Of a stretch of 64,000 bases of DNA, positions 63,290-64,000 are shown piece by piece. The notes below the pieces were generated by a model. The model had not been told where the DNA came from. It saw nothing but the letters and a program-made list of their open reading frames with translations, and did no database searches. Position numbers and translations under genes: made by a program. The first letter of the stretch is position 1; each line of letters begins with the position of its first letter. The stretch is taken from the NCBI RefSeq assembly GCF_006716745.1, contig NZ_VFPP01000001.1:3286001-3350000 (forward strand), given 5' to 3'. Source of the stretch: Saccharothrix saharensis. Its GTDB lineage: Bacteria > Actinomycetota > Actinomycetes > Mycobacteriales > Pseudonocardiaceae.

Positions 63290-63349
63290 GTCGGCGGAGG
63301 CGGGCGAGTCGCATCGGATCCGAACGCGAGGACCATTAGAGTCCAAGCC

Positions 63350-64000
63350 ATGGACAAGCGACTGGTGAGCCTCGAAGTGGAAAATTTCCGAAGTCTTCGG
63401 AAGATCCACTTGCCACTCGGCGACCTCACCGTCTTAGTAGGCCCCAATGGGGCGGGCAAGACCAACGTCCTCAAGGTGTTCGAGTTTCTCGCAGACATAA
63501 TCCGAACCGACCTCGAACCGGCACTGAACGCTCGCGGCGGTTTCGACCAGATTGTTTTCCACGGCGGCGAGAAGCCTCCCTCCAGCATTCGAATCAACGC
63601 GACGGCGACATGGACGACGCACAGCAGTCGCAACGGACCCGACGAGTACGAGTTGCGCATCACTCGAACCCGGCGATCAACCGGCGACGTGTTGTCGCGC
63701 CGGGAGGCGTTTCAATTCAAGCGGCCCCAAGGACGTGGCAGAAGGATCACCATCAGTGGGCAACAGGCAACGGTGGTCAACACGGGGGCCACCGGGGGAA
63801 CCGAGGACTCGATCGGGATCAAGTCGTTCAGCAGTGGCTTGTCCACTTTGCCGCGCCTTCACGGCGCAGGTGGAGAAGAAGTCTCCGCCGTGGCAGACCG
63901 ACTGGCCTCGTTCCGGGTTTTCGATGTAGCGGTCCCGGCCGCGCGTCGTCCGGCTCGAATCTCCCGTCATCGCGAGTACCTCGAAGACGACGCGAGCAAT
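63350..64000 (+). CDS. AAA-family ATPase, SMC/OLD-like (partial)
   Basis: The 217 visible codons encode the N-terminal part of an ATPase of the RecF/OLD/SMC type. SLEVENFRSLRKIHLPLGDL leads into Walker A VGPNGAGKTNVLKVFEF. No Walker B is present before the window ends. GC content and codon use seem lower than in the lepA region, suggesting an accessory gene or island border. Such proteins often act with a nuclease partner in phage defence, but none can be seen here. Confidence 0.8.
   Translation, partial: MDKRLVSLEVENFRSLRKIHLPLGDLTVLVGPNGAGKTNVLKVFEFLADIIRTDLEPALNARGGFDQIVFHGGEKPPSSIRINATATWTTHSSRNGPDEYELRITRTRRSTGDVLSRREAFQFKRPQGRGRRITISGQQATVVNTGATGGTEDSIGIKSFSSGLSTLPRLHGAGGEEVSAVADRLASFRVFDVAVPAARRPARISRHREYLEDDASN

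Overview
The window is GC-rich DNA with GTG/ATG (occasionally TTG) starts, very short intergenic gaps and many 1-14 base gene overlaps, typical of an actinomycete. The order dnaG, dgt, glyS, smtB-zur, uppS, recO, era, corC-like, ybeY, phoH, rsmE, dnaJ2, hrcA, hemW, sirA/cysH, sirB, lepA, mazF-like follows the order known from Mycobacterium tuberculosis. The accessory gene content suggests a Pseudonocardiales genus of the Saccharothrix/Lentzea/Actinosynnema kind; this genus-level guess is inference.

Layout. 1-8.2 kb: dnaG and dgt separated by an insert holding an ECF41 (SigJ-type) sigma factor, its carboxymuconolactone-decarboxylase partner with a matching promoter, a decayed HTH-antitoxin/PIN-toxin module and a serpin. 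The 3' end of the serpin is present a second time, as a relic, on the far side of the module. 8.2-17.5 kb: accessory genes (S51 peptidase, beta-lactamase-like hydrolase, DUF6194, SulP transporter, DUF1772, a large NACHT-membrane-TPR protein, an AraC regulator with a frameshifted 3' end). 17.5-22.3 kb: glyS, the zinc regulators smtB-zur, and a TIGR03943/permease pair. 22.4-25.8 kb: a methyltransferase and a macro-domain/KAP-NTPase fusion protein. 25.8-32.7 kb: a long minus-strand housekeeping cluster (phoH-ybeY-corC-CDA-like-ferredoxin-era-recO-uppS and two small genes). 32.8-39.4 kb: GNAT, HIT and a hydrolase, then rsmE-dnaJ-hrcA with a strong terminator, then hemW.

39.4-47.9 kb is the assimilatory sulfate-reduction operon: a 28-codon leader peptide, sulfite reductase, a 52-residue zinc ribbon, cysH, cysD, cysN, an SsuABC-type transporter and the sirohydrochlorin chelatase, with nearly all genes overlapping or abutting. 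47.9-49.5 kb is an HTH/nucleotidyltransferase pair resembling a type IV (AbiE-like) toxin-antitoxin system. 49.5-51.5 kb is a MarR/DJ-1 pair divergent from an enoyl-CoA hydratase, over two near-identical palindromic operators. 51.5-60.2 kb holds a barnase/barstar pair, a dehydrogenase, an amino-acid permease, a DUF885 protein, a nitronate monooxygenase, a secreted GH18 chitinase with a DasR-type operator, and a SpoT-like HD protein. 60.2-64 kb has a Uma2 protein, lepA, a MazF-like gene and the start of an AAA ATPase that leaves the window.

The most unusual features are a family of intergenic elements built from about 22-base units (17439-17504, 34020-34169, 57691-57798), each placed exactly at the 3' end of a minus-strand gene and sometimes supplying its stop codon; the macro-KAP fusion; and the serpin 3'-end duplication around the decayed toxin module. 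No tRNA, rRNA, CRISPR array or transposase was seen.
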